A stretch of 64,000 nucleotides of DNA from Streptomyces sp. 3214.6 (GTDB lineage: Bacteria; Actinomycetota; Actinomycetes; Streptomycetales; Streptomycetaceae): assembly GCF_900129855.1 (NCBI RefSeq), contig NZ_LT670819.1:2294001-2358000 (forward strand). Reading direction: 5' to 3'. Position numbers and translations under genes: made by a program. Of the stretch, positions 8,026-16,501 are shown piece by piece. The notes under the pieces are model-generated. The model searched no databases. It was not told the origin of the DNA and was given only the letters and a program-made list of their open reading frames with translations. Every line of letters starts with the position of its first letter. Within the stretch, counting starts at the first letter, position 1.

Positions 8026-9723
8026 ATGGCCGCCACCCCGCAGAACCCTGCCGCCGCGACTCCCCGCCGCAAGGTGAGCCGTCACCGCGGTGAGGGCCAG
8101 TGGGCCGCGGGGCACCACACCCCGCTGAACGGCAACGAGCAGTTCAAGAAGGACGACGACGGTCTCAATGTGCGGACACGCATTGAGACGATCTACTCCA
8201 AGCGGGGCTTCGACTCGATCGACCCCAACGACCTTCGTGGACGTATGCGCTGGTGGGGCCTGTACACCCAGCGCAAGCCCGGGATCGACGGCGGCAAGAC
8301 CGCGATCCTGGAGCCGGAGGAGCTGGACGACAAGTACTTCATGCTGCGGGTGCGGATCGACGGCGGACGCCTCACCACCCAGCAGCTGCGCGTGATCGGC
8401 GAGATCTCGCAGGAGTTCGCGCGCGGCAGCGCGGACGTCACCGACCGGCAGAACATCCAGCTGCACTGGATCCGCATCGAGGACGTGCCGGAGATCTGGA
8501 ACCGGCTGGAGGCCGTCGGGCTGTCCACCACCGAGGCCTGCGGCGACTGCCCGCGTGTGGTCATCGGCTCGCCGGTCGCCGGCATCGCCGAGGACGAGAT
8601 CATCGACGGCACGTCCGCCATCGACGAGATCCACGAGCGGTACATCGGCAGCAAGGAGTTCTCCAACCTGCCGCGCAAGTTCAAGACGGCGATCTCCGGC
8701 TCCCCGCTCCTGGACGTCGTCCACGAGATCAACGACATCGCGTTCGTCGGCGTCGAGCACCCCGAGCACGGCCCCGGCTTCGACCTGTGGGTCGGCGGCG
8801 GCCTGTCCACCAACCCGAAGCTCGGCGTCCGGCTCGGCGCCTGGGTGCCGCTGGACGAGGTGCCCGAGGTGTGGGCCGGTGTGGTCGGCATCTTCCGCGA
8901 CTGGGGCTACCGCCGCCTGCGTACCCGCGCCCGTTTGAAGTTCCTGGTCGCCGACTGGGGCGCGGAGAAGTTCCGCCAGGTCCTGGAGGACGACTACCTG
9001 AAGCGGAAGCTGGTCGACGGCCCCGCGCCCGCCGAGCCCGCGGGCCGCTGGCGCGACCACGTCGGCGTGCACCGCCAGAAGGACGGCCGGTTCTACGTCG
9101 GTTTCGCCCCGCGCGTCGGCCGCGTCGACGGCGCCACGCTCACGAAGATCGCCGAGGTCGCGGAGGCCCACGGCTCGGGCCGGGTCCGTACCACCGTCGA
9201 GCAGAAGATGATCGTCCTCGATGTCGAGGAGGCGCAGGTCGAGCCGCTGGTCGAGGCGCTGGAGGCGCTGGACCTGACGGCCAAGCCGTCCCCCTTCAGG
9301 CGCGGCACCATGGCCTGCACCGGCATCGAGTACTGCAAGCTCGCCATCGTCGAGACCAAGGCGCGGGGCTCCCAGCTGATCGACGAACTGGAGCGCCGCA
9401 TCCCGGAGTTCGACGAGCCGATCACCATCAACCTCAACGGCTGCCCGAACGCCTGCGCCCGTATCCAGGTCGCGGACATCGGTCTCAAGGGCCAGCTGGT
9501 CCTCAACGACCAGGGCGAGCAGGTCGAGGGCTATCAGGTGCACCTGGGCGGCGCGCTCGGCCTGGAGGCCGGGTTCGGCCGCAAGGTGCGTGGCCTGAAG
9601 GTCACCTCCGCGGAGCTGCCCGACTACGTCGAGCGCGTCCTCAAGCGGTTCCAGGCCGAGCGCACGGAGGGCGAGCGGTTCGCCGCCTGGGCCTCGCGTG
9701 CCAGCGAGGAGGCCCTCTCATGA
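8026..9723 (+). CDS. sirA: Ferredoxin-dependent sulfite (nitrite/sulfite) reductase
   Basis: Siroheme/[4Fe-4S] enzyme that reduces sulfite to sulfide in six one-electron steps; 565 residues, the usual length. The C-terminal cluster and siroheme ligands are Cys431 and Cys437 (CTGIEYC) plus Cys473 and Cys477 (CPNAC), in the CX5C...CX3C arrangement. Earlier sections show the two ferredoxin-like half-domains (TDRQNIQLHWIRIEDVP; LPRKFKTAISG). ATG at 8026 with GAAGGA at 8009-8014 is preferred to an in-frame start at 7960. It opens the sulfur operon and overlaps the next gene by 4 nt. Placement with APS-specific cysH and cysDNC supports sulfite rather than nitrite as substrate. Confidence 0.95.
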   Translation: MAATPQNPAAATPRRKVSRHRGEGQWAAGHHTPLNGNEQFKKDDDGLNVRTRIETIYSKRGFDSIDPNDLRGRMRWWGLYTQRKPGIDGGKTAILEPEELDDKYFMLRVRIDGGRLTTQQLRVIGEISQEFARGSADVTDRQNIQLHWIRIEDVPEIWNRLEAVGLSTTEACGDCPRVVIGSPVAGIAEDEIIDGTSAIDEIHERYIGSKEFSNLPRKFKTAISGSPLLDVVHEINDIAFVGVEHPEHGPGFDLWVGGGLSTNPKLGVRLGAWVPLDEVPEVWAGVVGIFRDWGYRRLRTRARLKFLVADWGAEKFRQVLEDDYLKRKLVDGPAPAEPAGRWRDHVGVHRQKDGRFYVGFAPRVGRVDGATLTKIAEVAEAHGSGRVRTTVEQKMIVLDVEEAQVEPLVEALEALDLTAKPSPFRRGTMACTGIEYCKLAIVETKARGSQLIDELERRIPEFDEPITINLNGCPNACARIQVADIGLKGQLVLNDQGEQVEGYQVHLGGALGLEAGFGRKVRGLKVTSAELPDYVERVLKRFQAERTEGERFAAWASRASEEALS

Positions 9724-9899
9724 GCGAGCGGGCCGCCCCCTTCTACTGCCCCTACTGCGGCGACGAGGACCTGCGTCCGTCCGAGCAGGGCCACGGCGCG
9801 TGGGAATGCGCCGCGTGCAACCGGGCCTTTCAGCTGAAGTTCCTCGGGCTGCTCGCCCGGGGTCTTCAGCACTCCGAAGCAGGGGGAGACACGATATGA
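9720..9899 (+). CDS. Small zinc-ribbon protein of the sulfur operon
   Basis: 59-residue protein with two CxxC pairs, Cys10/Cys13 (YCPYCG) and Cys30/Cys33 (ECAACN), 16 residues apart, followed by an amphipathic end (FQLKFLGLLARGL). This is the pattern of a zinc ribbon or rubredoxin-like knuckle. It overlaps sirA by 4 nt (ATGA) and cysH by 4 nt, so translation is coupled between the two reductases. Its position suggests an accessory role such as cluster delivery, protein-protein contact or electron transfer, but no function is established to my knowledge. It is too short for a catalytic domain. Confidence 0.85.
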   Translation: MSERAAPFYCPYCGDEDLRPSEQGHGAWECAACNRAFQLKFLGLLARGLQHSEAGGDTI

Positions 9900-10606
9900 C
9901 CGCGGTTCAGGAAGAGAAGGCGACCGAGGACCTCAAGGCGCTCGCCGAGCAGGCCGGCCGTGACCTGGAGGACGCCTCCGCGCTGGAGATCCTCCAGTGG
10001 GCGGCCGAGACCTTCGGCAAGCGTTTCTGCGTGACCTCGTCCATGGAGGACGCGGTGGTCGCCCACCTCGCCTCGCGCGCCATGCCCGGCGTGGACGTGG
10101 TGTTCCTCGACACCGGCTACCACTTCCCCGAGACCATCGGCACCCGCGACGCGGTCGAGGCCGTGATGGACGTCAACGTCATCACGCTCACCCCGCGTCA
10201 GACGGTCGCCGAGCAGGACGCCGAGTACGGGCCGAAGCTGCACGACCGCGACCCCGACCTGTGCTGCAAGCTGCGCAAGGTGCAGCCGCTGGAACAGGGG
10301 CTGACCAACTACGTGGCCTGGGCGACCGGCCTGCGTCGCGACGAGTCCCCGACCCGGGCGAACACTGCGGTCGTCGGCTGGGACGAGAAGCGCCAGAAGG
10401 TCAAGATCTCCCCCATCGCCCGCTGGACCCAGGACGACGTGGACGCGTACGTCACCGAGCACGGCGTGCTGACCAACCCCCTGCTGATGGACGGTTACGC
10501 GTCCGTCGGGTGCGCCCCCTGCACCCGACGGGTCCTGGAGGGCGAGGACGCGCGCGCCGGCCGCTGGGCGGGCCGCGCCAAGACCGAGTGCGGGCTGCAC
10601 GGATGA
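9896..10606 (+). CDS. cysH: APS/PAPS reductase (adenylyl-sulfate reductase type)
   Basis: Reduces adenosine 5'-phosphosulfate to sulfite with thioredoxin. The 236 residues include the PP-loop-like region TSSMEDAVVAH, the LDTGYHFPET motif, and the catalytic C-terminal ECGLH with Cys232. The Cys123-Cys124 pair (DLCCKLRK) together with Cys206 and Cys209 (GCAPCTR) forms the CC...CxxC [4Fe-4S] set, which marks the APS-reducing (bacterial assimilatory) branch rather than the cluster-free PAPS enzyme of E. coli. It is translationally coupled on both sides (4-nt overlaps). Confidence 0.95.
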   Translation: MTAVQEEKATEDLKALAEQAGRDLEDASALEILQWAAETFGKRFCVTSSMEDAVVAHLASRAMPGVDVVFLDTGYHFPETIGTRDAVEAVMDVNVITLTPRQTVAEQDAEYGPKLHDRDPDLCCKLRKVQPLEQGLTNYVAWATGLRRDESPTRANTAVVGWDEKRQKVKISPIARWTQDDVDAYVTEHGVLTNPLLMDGYASVGCAPCTRRVLEGEDARAGRWAGRAKTECGLHG

Positions 10607-11166
10607 CGACGACGATTCAGGAGACGAACGTGACGACCGGAGCCACCGTCTGGCTCACGGGTCTGCCGAGTGCCGGCAAGACCACCATCGCGCAGGAGCT
10701 GGCCGGCCGGCTGCGCGAGGAGGGCCACCTCGTCGAGGTGCTCGACGGCGACGAGATCCGCGAGTTCATCTCCGCGGGCCTCGGCTTCAGCCGCGAGGAC
10801 CGGCACACCAACGTGCAGCGCATCGGCTTCCTCGCCGAACTGCTCGCCCGCAACGGCGTCAAGGCGCTCGTCCCGGTGATCGCGCCCTACGCGGACAGCC
10901 GAGAGGCGGTGCGCAAGCGCCACCAGGAGGGCGGGGCGGCGTACATCGAGGTCCACGTGGCGACCCCGGTCGAGGTGTGCTCCGTGCGTGATGTGAAGGG
11001 TCTGTACGCCAAGCAGGCGGCGGGCGAGCTGTCCGGGCTCACCGGGGTCGACGACCCCTACGAGGAGCCGGAGACGCCCGATCTGCGCATCGAGTCGCAG
11101 CACCAGAGTGTCCAGGAGTCCGCGGCCGCGGTCCACGCGCTGCTCACCGAAAGGGGACTGGCATGA
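10603..11166 (+). CDS. cysC: Adenylyl-sulfate kinase
   Basis: Phosphorylates APS to PAPS with ATP. The 187 residues carry the Walker A loop GLPSAGKT at 20-27, the substrate segment LDGDEIREF, and the lid region with RIGFLAELLARNGV and DVKGLYAKQAAGELSGLTGVDDPYE, all standard for CysC. ATG at 10603 overlaps the cysH stop; GTG sites further in are unlikely. Because cysH here has the APS-type cluster, the PAPS made by this kinase is probably for sulfotransferases or a side route rather than an obligatory step to sulfide (inference). The 3' end overlaps cysD by 4 nt. Confidence 0.95.
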   Translation: MTTTIQETNVTTGATVWLTGLPSAGKTTIAQELAGRLREEGHLVEVLDGDEIREFISAGLGFSREDRHTNVQRIGFLAELLARNGVKALVPVIAPYADSREAVRKRHQEGGAAYIEVHVATPVEVCSVRDVKGLYAKQAAGELSGLTGVDDPYEEPETPDLRIESQHQSVQESAAAVHALLTERGLA

Positions 11167-12101
11167 CGACGACCGTCGCTGCGGTCGAGGAGGGTACGGC
11201 CACCCCGTACGCCCTCTCGCACCTGGACGCGCTGGAGTCCGAGGCGGTGCACATCTTCCGCGAGGTGGCGGGCGAGTTCGAACGGCCGGTGATCCTGTTC
11301 TCCGGCGGCAAGGACTCCATCGTCATGCTGCACCTGGCGCTGAAGGCCTTCGCGCCGGCCGCGGTTCCCTTCTCGCTGCTGCACGTGGACACCGGGCACA
11401 ACTTCCCCGAGGTCCTGGAGTACCGCGACCGGACGGTGGCGGAGCACGGGCTGCGGCTGCACGTGGCCTCCGTGCAGGACTACATCGACCGCGGCGTGCT
11501 CAAGGAGCGCCCGGACGGGACCCGCAACCCGCTGCAGACGCTGCCGCTGACGGAGAAGATCCAGGCGGAGAAGTTCGACGCGGTCTTCGGCGGAGGACGC
11601 CGGGACGAGGAGAAGGCCCGCGCCAAGGAGCGGGTGTTCTCCCTCCGGGACGAGTTCTCGCAGTGGGACCCGCGCCGCCAGCGCCCCGAGCTGTGGAACC
11701 TGTACAACGGCCGCCACGCACCCGGCGAGCACGTCCGCGTCTTCCCGCTGTCCAACTGGACCGAGCTGGACGTGTGGCAGTACATCGCCCGCGAGGGCAT
11801 CGAGCTGCCGGAGATCTACTTCGCGCACGAGCGCGAGGTGTTCGCCCGCAGCGGCATGTGGCTCACCGCGGGCGAGTGGGGCGGACCCAAGGCCGGCGAG
11901 ACCGTCGAGAAGCGGCTCGTGCGGTACCGGACCGTCGGTGACATGTCCTGCACGGGTGCCGTCGACTCGGACGCCGTGACGCTGGAGCAGGTCATCACGG
12001 AGATCGCCGCCTCCCGGCTCACCGAGCGCGGCGCCACCCGCGCCGACGACAAGATGTCCGAGGCCGCGATGGAAGACCGTAAGCGCGAGGGGTACTTCTA
12101 A
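11163..12101 (+). CDS. cysD: Sulfate adenylyltransferase subunit 2
   Basis: Catalytic ATP-sulfurylase subunit making APS from ATP and sulfate, in complex with CysN. The 312 residues show the PP-loop SGGKDS at 47-52, HVDTGHNFPEVLEYRD, and FGGGRRDEEKARAKERVFS, all conserved in CysD. The C-terminus RYRTVGDMSCTGAVDS and MEDRKREGYF are family signatures. It overlaps cysC by 4 nt and is 2 nt from cysN, so the heterodimer is made from one transcript. Confidence 0.96.
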   Translation: MTTTVAAVEEGTATPYALSHLDALESEAVHIFREVAGEFERPVILFSGGKDSIVMLHLALKAFAPAAVPFSLLHVDTGHNFPEVLEYRDRTVAEHGLRLHVASVQDYIDRGVLKERPDGTRNPLQTLPLTEKIQAEKFDAVFGGGRRDEEKARAKERVFSLRDEFSQWDPRRQRPELWNLYNGRHAPGEHVRVFPLSNWTELDVWQYIAREGIELPEIYFAHEREVFARSGMWLTAGEWGGPKAGETVEKRLVRYRTVGDMSCTGAVDSDAVTLEQVITEIAASRLTERGATRADDKMSEAAMEDRKREGYF

Positions 12102-12103
12102 GC

Positions 12104-13432
12104 ATGAGCACGACCACGGAACTCTCCGAGACGACCCTTCTGCGGTTCGCGACCGCCGGTTCGGTCGACGACGGCAAGTCCACGCTCGTCGGCCGGCTGC
12201 TGCACGACTCCAAGTCGGTGCTCGTCGACCAGCTGGAGGCCGTCGAGCGTGCCTCCGCGAGCCGCGGCCAGGAGGCCCCCGACCTGGCGCTGCTGACGGA
12301 CGGTCTGCGCGCCGAGCGCGAGCAGGGCATCACCATCGACGTGGCGTACCGCTACTTCGCCACGCCTCAGCGGCGGTTCATCCTCGCCGACACCCCCGGC
12401 CATGTGCAGTACACCCGCAACATGGTGACGGGTGCCTCCACGGCCGAGCTGACGGTGATCCTGGTCGACGCCCGCAACGGCGTGGTCGAGCAGACCCGCC
12501 GGCACGCCGCGATCGCCGCGCTGCTGCGCGTCCCGCACGTGGTCCTCGCCGTCAACAAGATGGACCTGGTCGAGTACCGGGAGTCCGTCTTCGCCGCGAT
12601 CGCCGAGGAGTTCACGGCGTACGCGCTGGAGCTGGGCGTCCCGGAGATCACCGCGATCCCGATCTCGGCGCTGGCCGGCGACAACGTGGTGGAACCCTCC
12701 GCGAACATGGACTGGTACGGCGGCCCGACCTTCCTGGAGCACCTGGAGACGGTCCCGGTCACCCACGACCTGAGCCACTGCCACGCGCGGCTTCCCGTGC
12801 AGTACGTGATCCGCCCGCAGACCGCCGAGCACCCGGACTACCGGGGTTACGCGGGCCAGATCGCCGCGGGTTCGTTCCGCGTCGGCGAGGCAGTGACCGT
12901 GCTGCCGTCCGGCCGCACGTCGAAGATCTCCGGCATCGACCTGCTCGGCGAGCCGGTCGACGTCGCCTGGACCACCCAGTCGGTGACCGTCCTCCTGGAG
13001 GACGACATCGACATCTCACGCGGCGACCTGATCGTGCCGACCAAGGACGCGCCGCCCACCACGCAGGACGTCGAGGCGACCGTGTGTCATGTGGCCGACC
13101 AGCCGCTGACGGTGGGGCACCGGGTGCTGATCAAGCACGGCACCCGTACCGTCAAGGCGATCGTCAGGGACATCCCGTCCCGTCTCACGCTCGACGACCT
13201 GTCCCTGCACCCGCACCCGGGACAGCTCGTCGCCAATGACATCGGCCGGGTGAAGATCCGCACGGCACAGCCGCTTCCGGTGGACTCCTACGCGGACTCG
13301 CGCCGTACGGGCTCGTTCATCCTGATCGACCCGGCCGACGGCACCACGCTCACCGCGGGCATGGTCGGCGAGTCGTTCGCGTCGCCGGTGCCGGTCAAGG
13401 ACGAGTCCGACGACGACGGTTGGGACTTCTGA
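12104..13432 (+). CDS. cysN: Sulfate adenylyltransferase subunit 1 (GTPase)
   Basis: Regulatory GTPase that couples GTP hydrolysis to APS synthesis by CysD. The 442 residues have the EF-Tu-like G1 loop GSVDDGKS at 19-26, EREQGITIDVAYRYF (switch I), DTPGH at 96-100 and NKMD at 151-154, then beta-barrel domains. There is no fused CysC kinase domain, which agrees with a separate cysC upstream. Ribosome site and stop of cysD are adjacent. After the stop come two short overlapping ORFs and then the ABC transporter. Confidence 0.96.
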   Translation: MSTTTELSETTLLRFATAGSVDDGKSTLVGRLLHDSKSVLVDQLEAVERASASRGQEAPDLALLTDGLRAEREQGITIDVAYRYFATPQRRFILADTPGHVQYTRNMVTGASTAELTVILVDARNGVVEQTRRHAAIAALLRVPHVVLAVNKMDLVEYRESVFAAIAEEFTAYALELGVPEITAIPISALAGDNVVEPSANMDWYGGPTFLEHLETVPVTHDLSHCHARLPVQYVIRPQTAEHPDYRGYAGQIAAGSFRVGEAVTVLPSGRTSKISGIDLLGEPVDVAWTTQSVTVLLEDDIDISRGDLIVPTKDAPPTTQDVEATVCHVADQPLTVGHRVLIKHGTRTVKAIVRDIPSRLTLDDLSLHPHPGQLVANDIGRVKIRTAQPLPVDSYADSRRTGSFILIDPADGTTLTAGMVGESFASPVPVKDESDDDGWDF

Positions 13433-13436
13433 AGCC

Positions 13437-13541
13437 ATGAACTCCACCGATTTCTACTCGACGTTCGCGAAGGAGGGCGGCCGCATCGGCAGCGGCGCCC
13501 TCGGCAGCGGGCAGGGCGGAGTGGCGCGATGTGCGGGCTGA
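13437..13541 (+). CDS. Possible 34-aa upstream ORF
   Basis: ATG at 13437, 5 nt after the cysN stop, opens MNSTDFYSTFAKEGGRIGSG... and ends GGVARCAG. The single Cys lies three codons before the stop, as in the leader peptide upstream of sirA. No protein family was recognised. It overlaps the next candidate ORF by 13 nt. It may be a genuine small gene or a regulatory uORF for the transporter. Coding evidence is only the frame and position. Confidence 0.35.
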   Translation: MNSTDFYSTFAKEGGRIGSGALGSGQGGVARCAG

Positions 13542-13630
13542 CGTACGCGCACTGCCTGCGCGCCCTCTCCCCCCACCCGACGTCCCGGAAGCGACGAAGA
13601 CCCTTTGCCGATTTCCCGGCCACGACCTGA
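13529..13630 (+). CDS. Possible 33-aa Cys-containing upstream ORF
   Basis: ATG at 13529 gives a short peptide beginning MCGLTYAHCLRAL with Cys at positions 2 and 9, ending 39 nt before the binding-protein start. It could act as a cysteine-sensing uORF for the transporter genes. There is no clear ribosome site and the overlap with the previous ORF may be fortuitous. Very tentative. Confidence 0.22.
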   Translation: MCGLTYAHCLRALSPHPTSRKRRRPFADFPATT

Positions 13631-13669
13631 AAGACCGTGACCGCCGGGCCAACGAGAGGAACCCCTCCC

Positions 13670-14782
13670 GTGCCTGCCAACCGCTCAATGTTCCTCCGCC
13701 GCGGCGCCGCCGTGGCCGCCGCACTCCCCCTTCTCGCCCTCGCCGCCTGCGGTTACGGTTCCGAGGCCAAGGACGACAACAGCAACGAGAAGGTCGCCGC
13801 CGGGGCGGAGAAGATCGACGGGCTCGACACCGTCAAGATCGGCTATTTCGGCAACCTGACGCACGGGACCGCGCTGGTCGGCCGTGAGCAGGGCATCTTC
13901 CAGAAGGCGCTGGGCGCCACCAAGGCGTCGTACGCGACCTTCAACGCCGGTCCTTCCGAGATCGAGGCGTTGAACGCCGGTTCCATCGACATCGGCTGGA
14001 TCGGTCCCTCGCCGGCGATCAACGGTTACACGAAGTCCGACGGAAAGAGCCTGCGCATCATCAGCGGTTCGGCGTCCGGCGGGGTGAAGCTCGTCGTCAA
14101 CCCGGACAAGGTCAAGTCCCTGAAGGACGTCAAGGGCAAGAAGATCGCGACCCCTCAGCTCGGAAACACGCAGGACGTGGCGTTTCTGAACTGGATCGCG
14201 GAGCAGGGCTGGAAGGTCGACGCGCAGAGCGGCAAGGGTGATGTCACCGTTGTGCGCAGTGACAACAAGGTGACTCCGGACGCCTTCAAGGCCGGTTCGA
14301 TCGACGGCGCCTGGGTGCCGGAGCCGACCGCGTCCAAGCTGGTCGCCGAGGGCGGCAAGGTGCTGCTCGACGAGGCGTCGCTGTGGCCCGACAAGAAGTT
14401 CGTGATCACGAACATCATCGTGTCGCAGAAGTTCCTCACGGCGCACCCGAAGGTCGTCGAGGCCGTGCTGAAGGGCTCGGTCGAGACCAACAAGTGGATC
14501 AACGCCAACCCGGCGGAGGCCAAGGCCGCGGCGAACAAGCAGCTGGAGGCGGACTCCGGCAAGGCGCTGCCCACCAAGGTCCTGGACCCGGCGTGGACGT
14601 CGATCCAGTTCATCAACGACCCGCTGGCCTCCACCCTCAACACCGAGGCGACGCACGCGGTCAAGGCAGGCCTGCTGAAGCAGCCCGACCTCAAGGGCAT
14701 CTACGACCTGACGATCCTGAACAAGGTCCTCAAGGCCGAGGGCGAGCCCGCGGTCGACGACGCTGGTCTCGGCGTCGGCTGA
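13670..14782 (+). CDS. ssuA: Aliphatic sulfonate-type ABC transporter substrate-binding lipoprotein
   Basis: Exported binding protein of the NMT1/SsuA class, 370 residues. The signal ends in a lipobox LALAACG, so it should be lipid-anchored outside the membrane. Motifs DTVKIGYFGNLTHGTALVGREQGIFQ, NAGSIDIGWIGPSPAINGY and AGSIDGAWVPEPTASKLV are typical of sulfonate/taurine/nitrate binders. GTG at 13670 with GAGAGGA at 13654-13660 is chosen over ATG at 13637. Location after cysN and before matching ATPase and permease genes supports a sulfur source (sulfonate or sulfate ester) as ligand. The exact ligand is inferred. Confidence 0.88.
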   Translation: MPANRSMFLRRGAAVAAALPLLALAACGYGSEAKDDNSNEKVAAGAEKIDGLDTVKIGYFGNLTHGTALVGREQGIFQKALGATKASYATFNAGPSEIEALNAGSIDIGWIGPSPAINGYTKSDGKSLRIISGSASGGVKLVVNPDKVKSLKDVKGKKIATPQLGNTQDVAFLNWIAEQGWKVDAQSGKGDVTVVRSDNKVTPDAFKAGSIDGAWVPEPTASKLVAEGGKVLLDEASLWPDKKFVITNIIVSQKFLTAHPKVVEAVLKGSVETNKWINANPAEAKAAANKQLEADSGKALPTKVLDPAWTSIQFINDPLASTLNTEATHAVKAGLLKQPDLKGIYDLTILNKVLKAEGEPAVDDAGLGVG

Positions 14783-14815
14783 TCGAGTCCGATGAGTTCC
14801 CAGGAGGTGACGACC

Positions 14816-15604
14816 ATGGCCACGACCCTCGCCAAGGCCGCAGAGTCCACCGAGTCCGTGGAGTACGCGGCACGCCTTGAGCACGTCTCGAAGTCCTTCG
14901 CGGGACCGGGTGGGCAGCAGCTCGTCCTGGACGACATCACCCTCGATGTCGCTCCCGGCGAGTTCGTCACCCTCCTGGGGGCCTCGGGCTGCGGCAAGTC
15001 CACGCTGCTGAACCTGGTGGCGGGGCTCGACGAGCCCACCGCCGGGTCCATCACGACCGACGGCCGCCCGGCGCTGATGTTCCAGGAGCACGCCCTCTTC
15101 CCGTGGCTGACCGCGGGCAAGAACATCGAACTCGCCCTGAAGCTCAGGGGGGTCGCGAAGCCCGAGCGGCGCGGCAAGGCCGAGGAGCTGCTGGAACTGG
15201 TCCGGTTGAAGGGCGCGTACAGCAAGCGTGTACACGAGCTTTCCGGCGGTATGCGGCAGCGGGTGGCGATGGCCCGCGCGCTCGCGCAGGAGAGCCAACT
15301 GCTGTTGATGGACGAGCCGTTCGCGGCGCTGGACGCCATCACGCGGGATGTGCTGCACGACGAGCTGACCCGGATCTGGGAGGAGACCGGGCTGTCCGTC
15401 ATGTTCGTCACGCACAACGTGCGCGAGGCGGTACGGCTCGCACAGCGTGTCGTTCTGCTGTCCTCCCGGCCCGGCCGGGTGGCGCGCGAGTGGACGGTCG
15501 ACATCCCGCAGCCGCGCCGGATCGAGGACGCCCCCGTGGCGGAACTGTCCATCGAGATCACCGAAGTCCTGCGTGGGGAGATCCGCCGTCATGGCCAGCA
15601 CTGA
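14816..15604 (+). CDS. ssuB: ABC transporter ATP-binding protein (sulfonate type)
   Basis: ATPase of the importer, 262 residues. Walker A is GASGCGKS, the Q-loop region MFQEHALFPWLT, the signature LSGGMRQRVAMARA and Walker B LLLMDEPFAALD, followed by the H-loop MFVTHNVREA. ATG at 14816 has an ideal AGGAGGTGA 6 nt upstream; ATG at 14792 is in frame but lacks a site. Its 3' end overlaps the permease start by 14 nt, so the two are coupled. Confidence 0.92.
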   Translation: MATTLAKAAESTESVEYAARLEHVSKSFAGPGGQQLVLDDITLDVAPGEFVTLLGASGCGKSTLLNLVAGLDEPTAGSITTDGRPALMFQEHALFPWLTAGKNIELALKLRGVAKPERRGKAEELLELVRLKGAYSKRVHELSGGMRQRVAMARALAQESQLLLMDEPFAALDAITRDVLHDELTRIWEETGLSVMFVTHNVREAVRLAQRVVLLSSRPGRVAREWTVDIPQPRRIEDAPVAELSIEITEVLRGEIRRHGQH

Positions 15605-16490
15605 GACGAGGACGACGGTGACGAAGACGGTTTCCACCGAGCTGGCCGGGGTGGAGGCGGGCCTCGACGCGCTCGACGTGGTCGCGCCGACCGGCCGTAC
15701 GCCCTTCCGGCGGACCTTCGTCGACAAGATCCTGCCGCCGATCATCGCGACCGCGCTGCTGTTGGTCGTCTGGCAGATCACCTTCAAGGTGGTCGACGAC
15801 CCGACGAAGCTGGTCTCGCCGCTGGACGTCTGGCACACGCTCCGGGACGCCTGGCTCGAGGGCAAGCTGCTCGGTTACATCTGGACCAGTGTGTCGCGCG
15901 GTCTGCTCGGCTTCCTCTTCGCGCTGGCGATCGGCACCCCGCTGGGTCTGCTGGTGGCGCGGGTGAAGTTCGTGCGGGCGGCGATCGGCCCGATCCTGTC
16001 CGGTCTGCAGTCGCTGCCGTCGGTGGCGTGGGTGCCGCCGGCCGTGCTGTGGCTGGGTCTGAACAACTCCATGATGTACGCGGTGATCCTGCTCGGGGCG
16101 GTGCCCTCCATCGCGAACGGGCTGGTGTCGGGCGTCGACCAGGTGCCGCCGCTGTTCCTGCGGGCGGGCCGCACGATGGGCGCCACGGGTCTGCGGGGAA
16201 CCGTTTACATCACGTTGCCGGCCGCGCTGCCGGGCTATGTGGCGGGTCTGAAGCAGGGCTGGGCGTTCTCGTGGCGCTCACTGATGGCGGCGGAGATCAT
16301 CGCGTCCTTCCCGGATCTCGGCGTCGGTCTCGGTCAGCTGCTGGAGAACGGCCGCAACGCCAGTGACATGTCGATGGTGTTCGAGGCGATCCTGCTCATC
16401 CTGTTCGTCGGCATCGCCATCGACCTGCTGATCTTCAGCCCGCTGGAGCGGTGGGTGCTGCGCAGCCGCGGTCTGCTGGTGAAGGGCTGA
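15591..16490 (+). CDS. ssuC: ABC transporter permease (sulfonate type)
   Basis: Inner-membrane permease of the BPD-transport family, 299 residues. After an N-terminal cytosolic stretch, hydrophobic segments start with IIATALLLVVWQITF and continue to ILLILFVGIAIDLLIFS. The EAA loop is visible as ETMGATG-like RAGRTMGATGLRGTVYITLPAALPGYVAGLKQG. ATG 15591 overlaps ssuB. It completes a single-permease, single-ATPase importer as in SsuABC. Confidence 0.92.
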   Translation: MASTETRTTVTKTVSTELAGVEAGLDALDVVAPTGRTPFRRTFVDKILPPIIATALLLVVWQITFKVVDDPTKLVSPLDVWHTLRDAWLEGKLLGYIWTSVSRGLLGFLFALAIGTPLGLLVARVKFVRAAIGPILSGLQSLPSVAWVPPAVLWLGLNNSMMYAVILLGAVPSIANGLVSGVDQVPPLFLRAGRTMGATGLRGTVYITLPAALPGYVAGLKQGWAFSWRSLMAAEIIASFPDLGVGLGQLLENGRNASDMSMVFEAILLILFVGIAIDLLIFSPLERWVLRSRGLLVKG

Positions 16491-16501
16491 GCCGAAGTCC
16501 C

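Noticed and set aside
13685..15865. 726-codon minus-strand frame over the ssu transporter
   Set aside because: Antisense shadow; all three transporter genes read well on the plus strand with motifs and ribosome sites.
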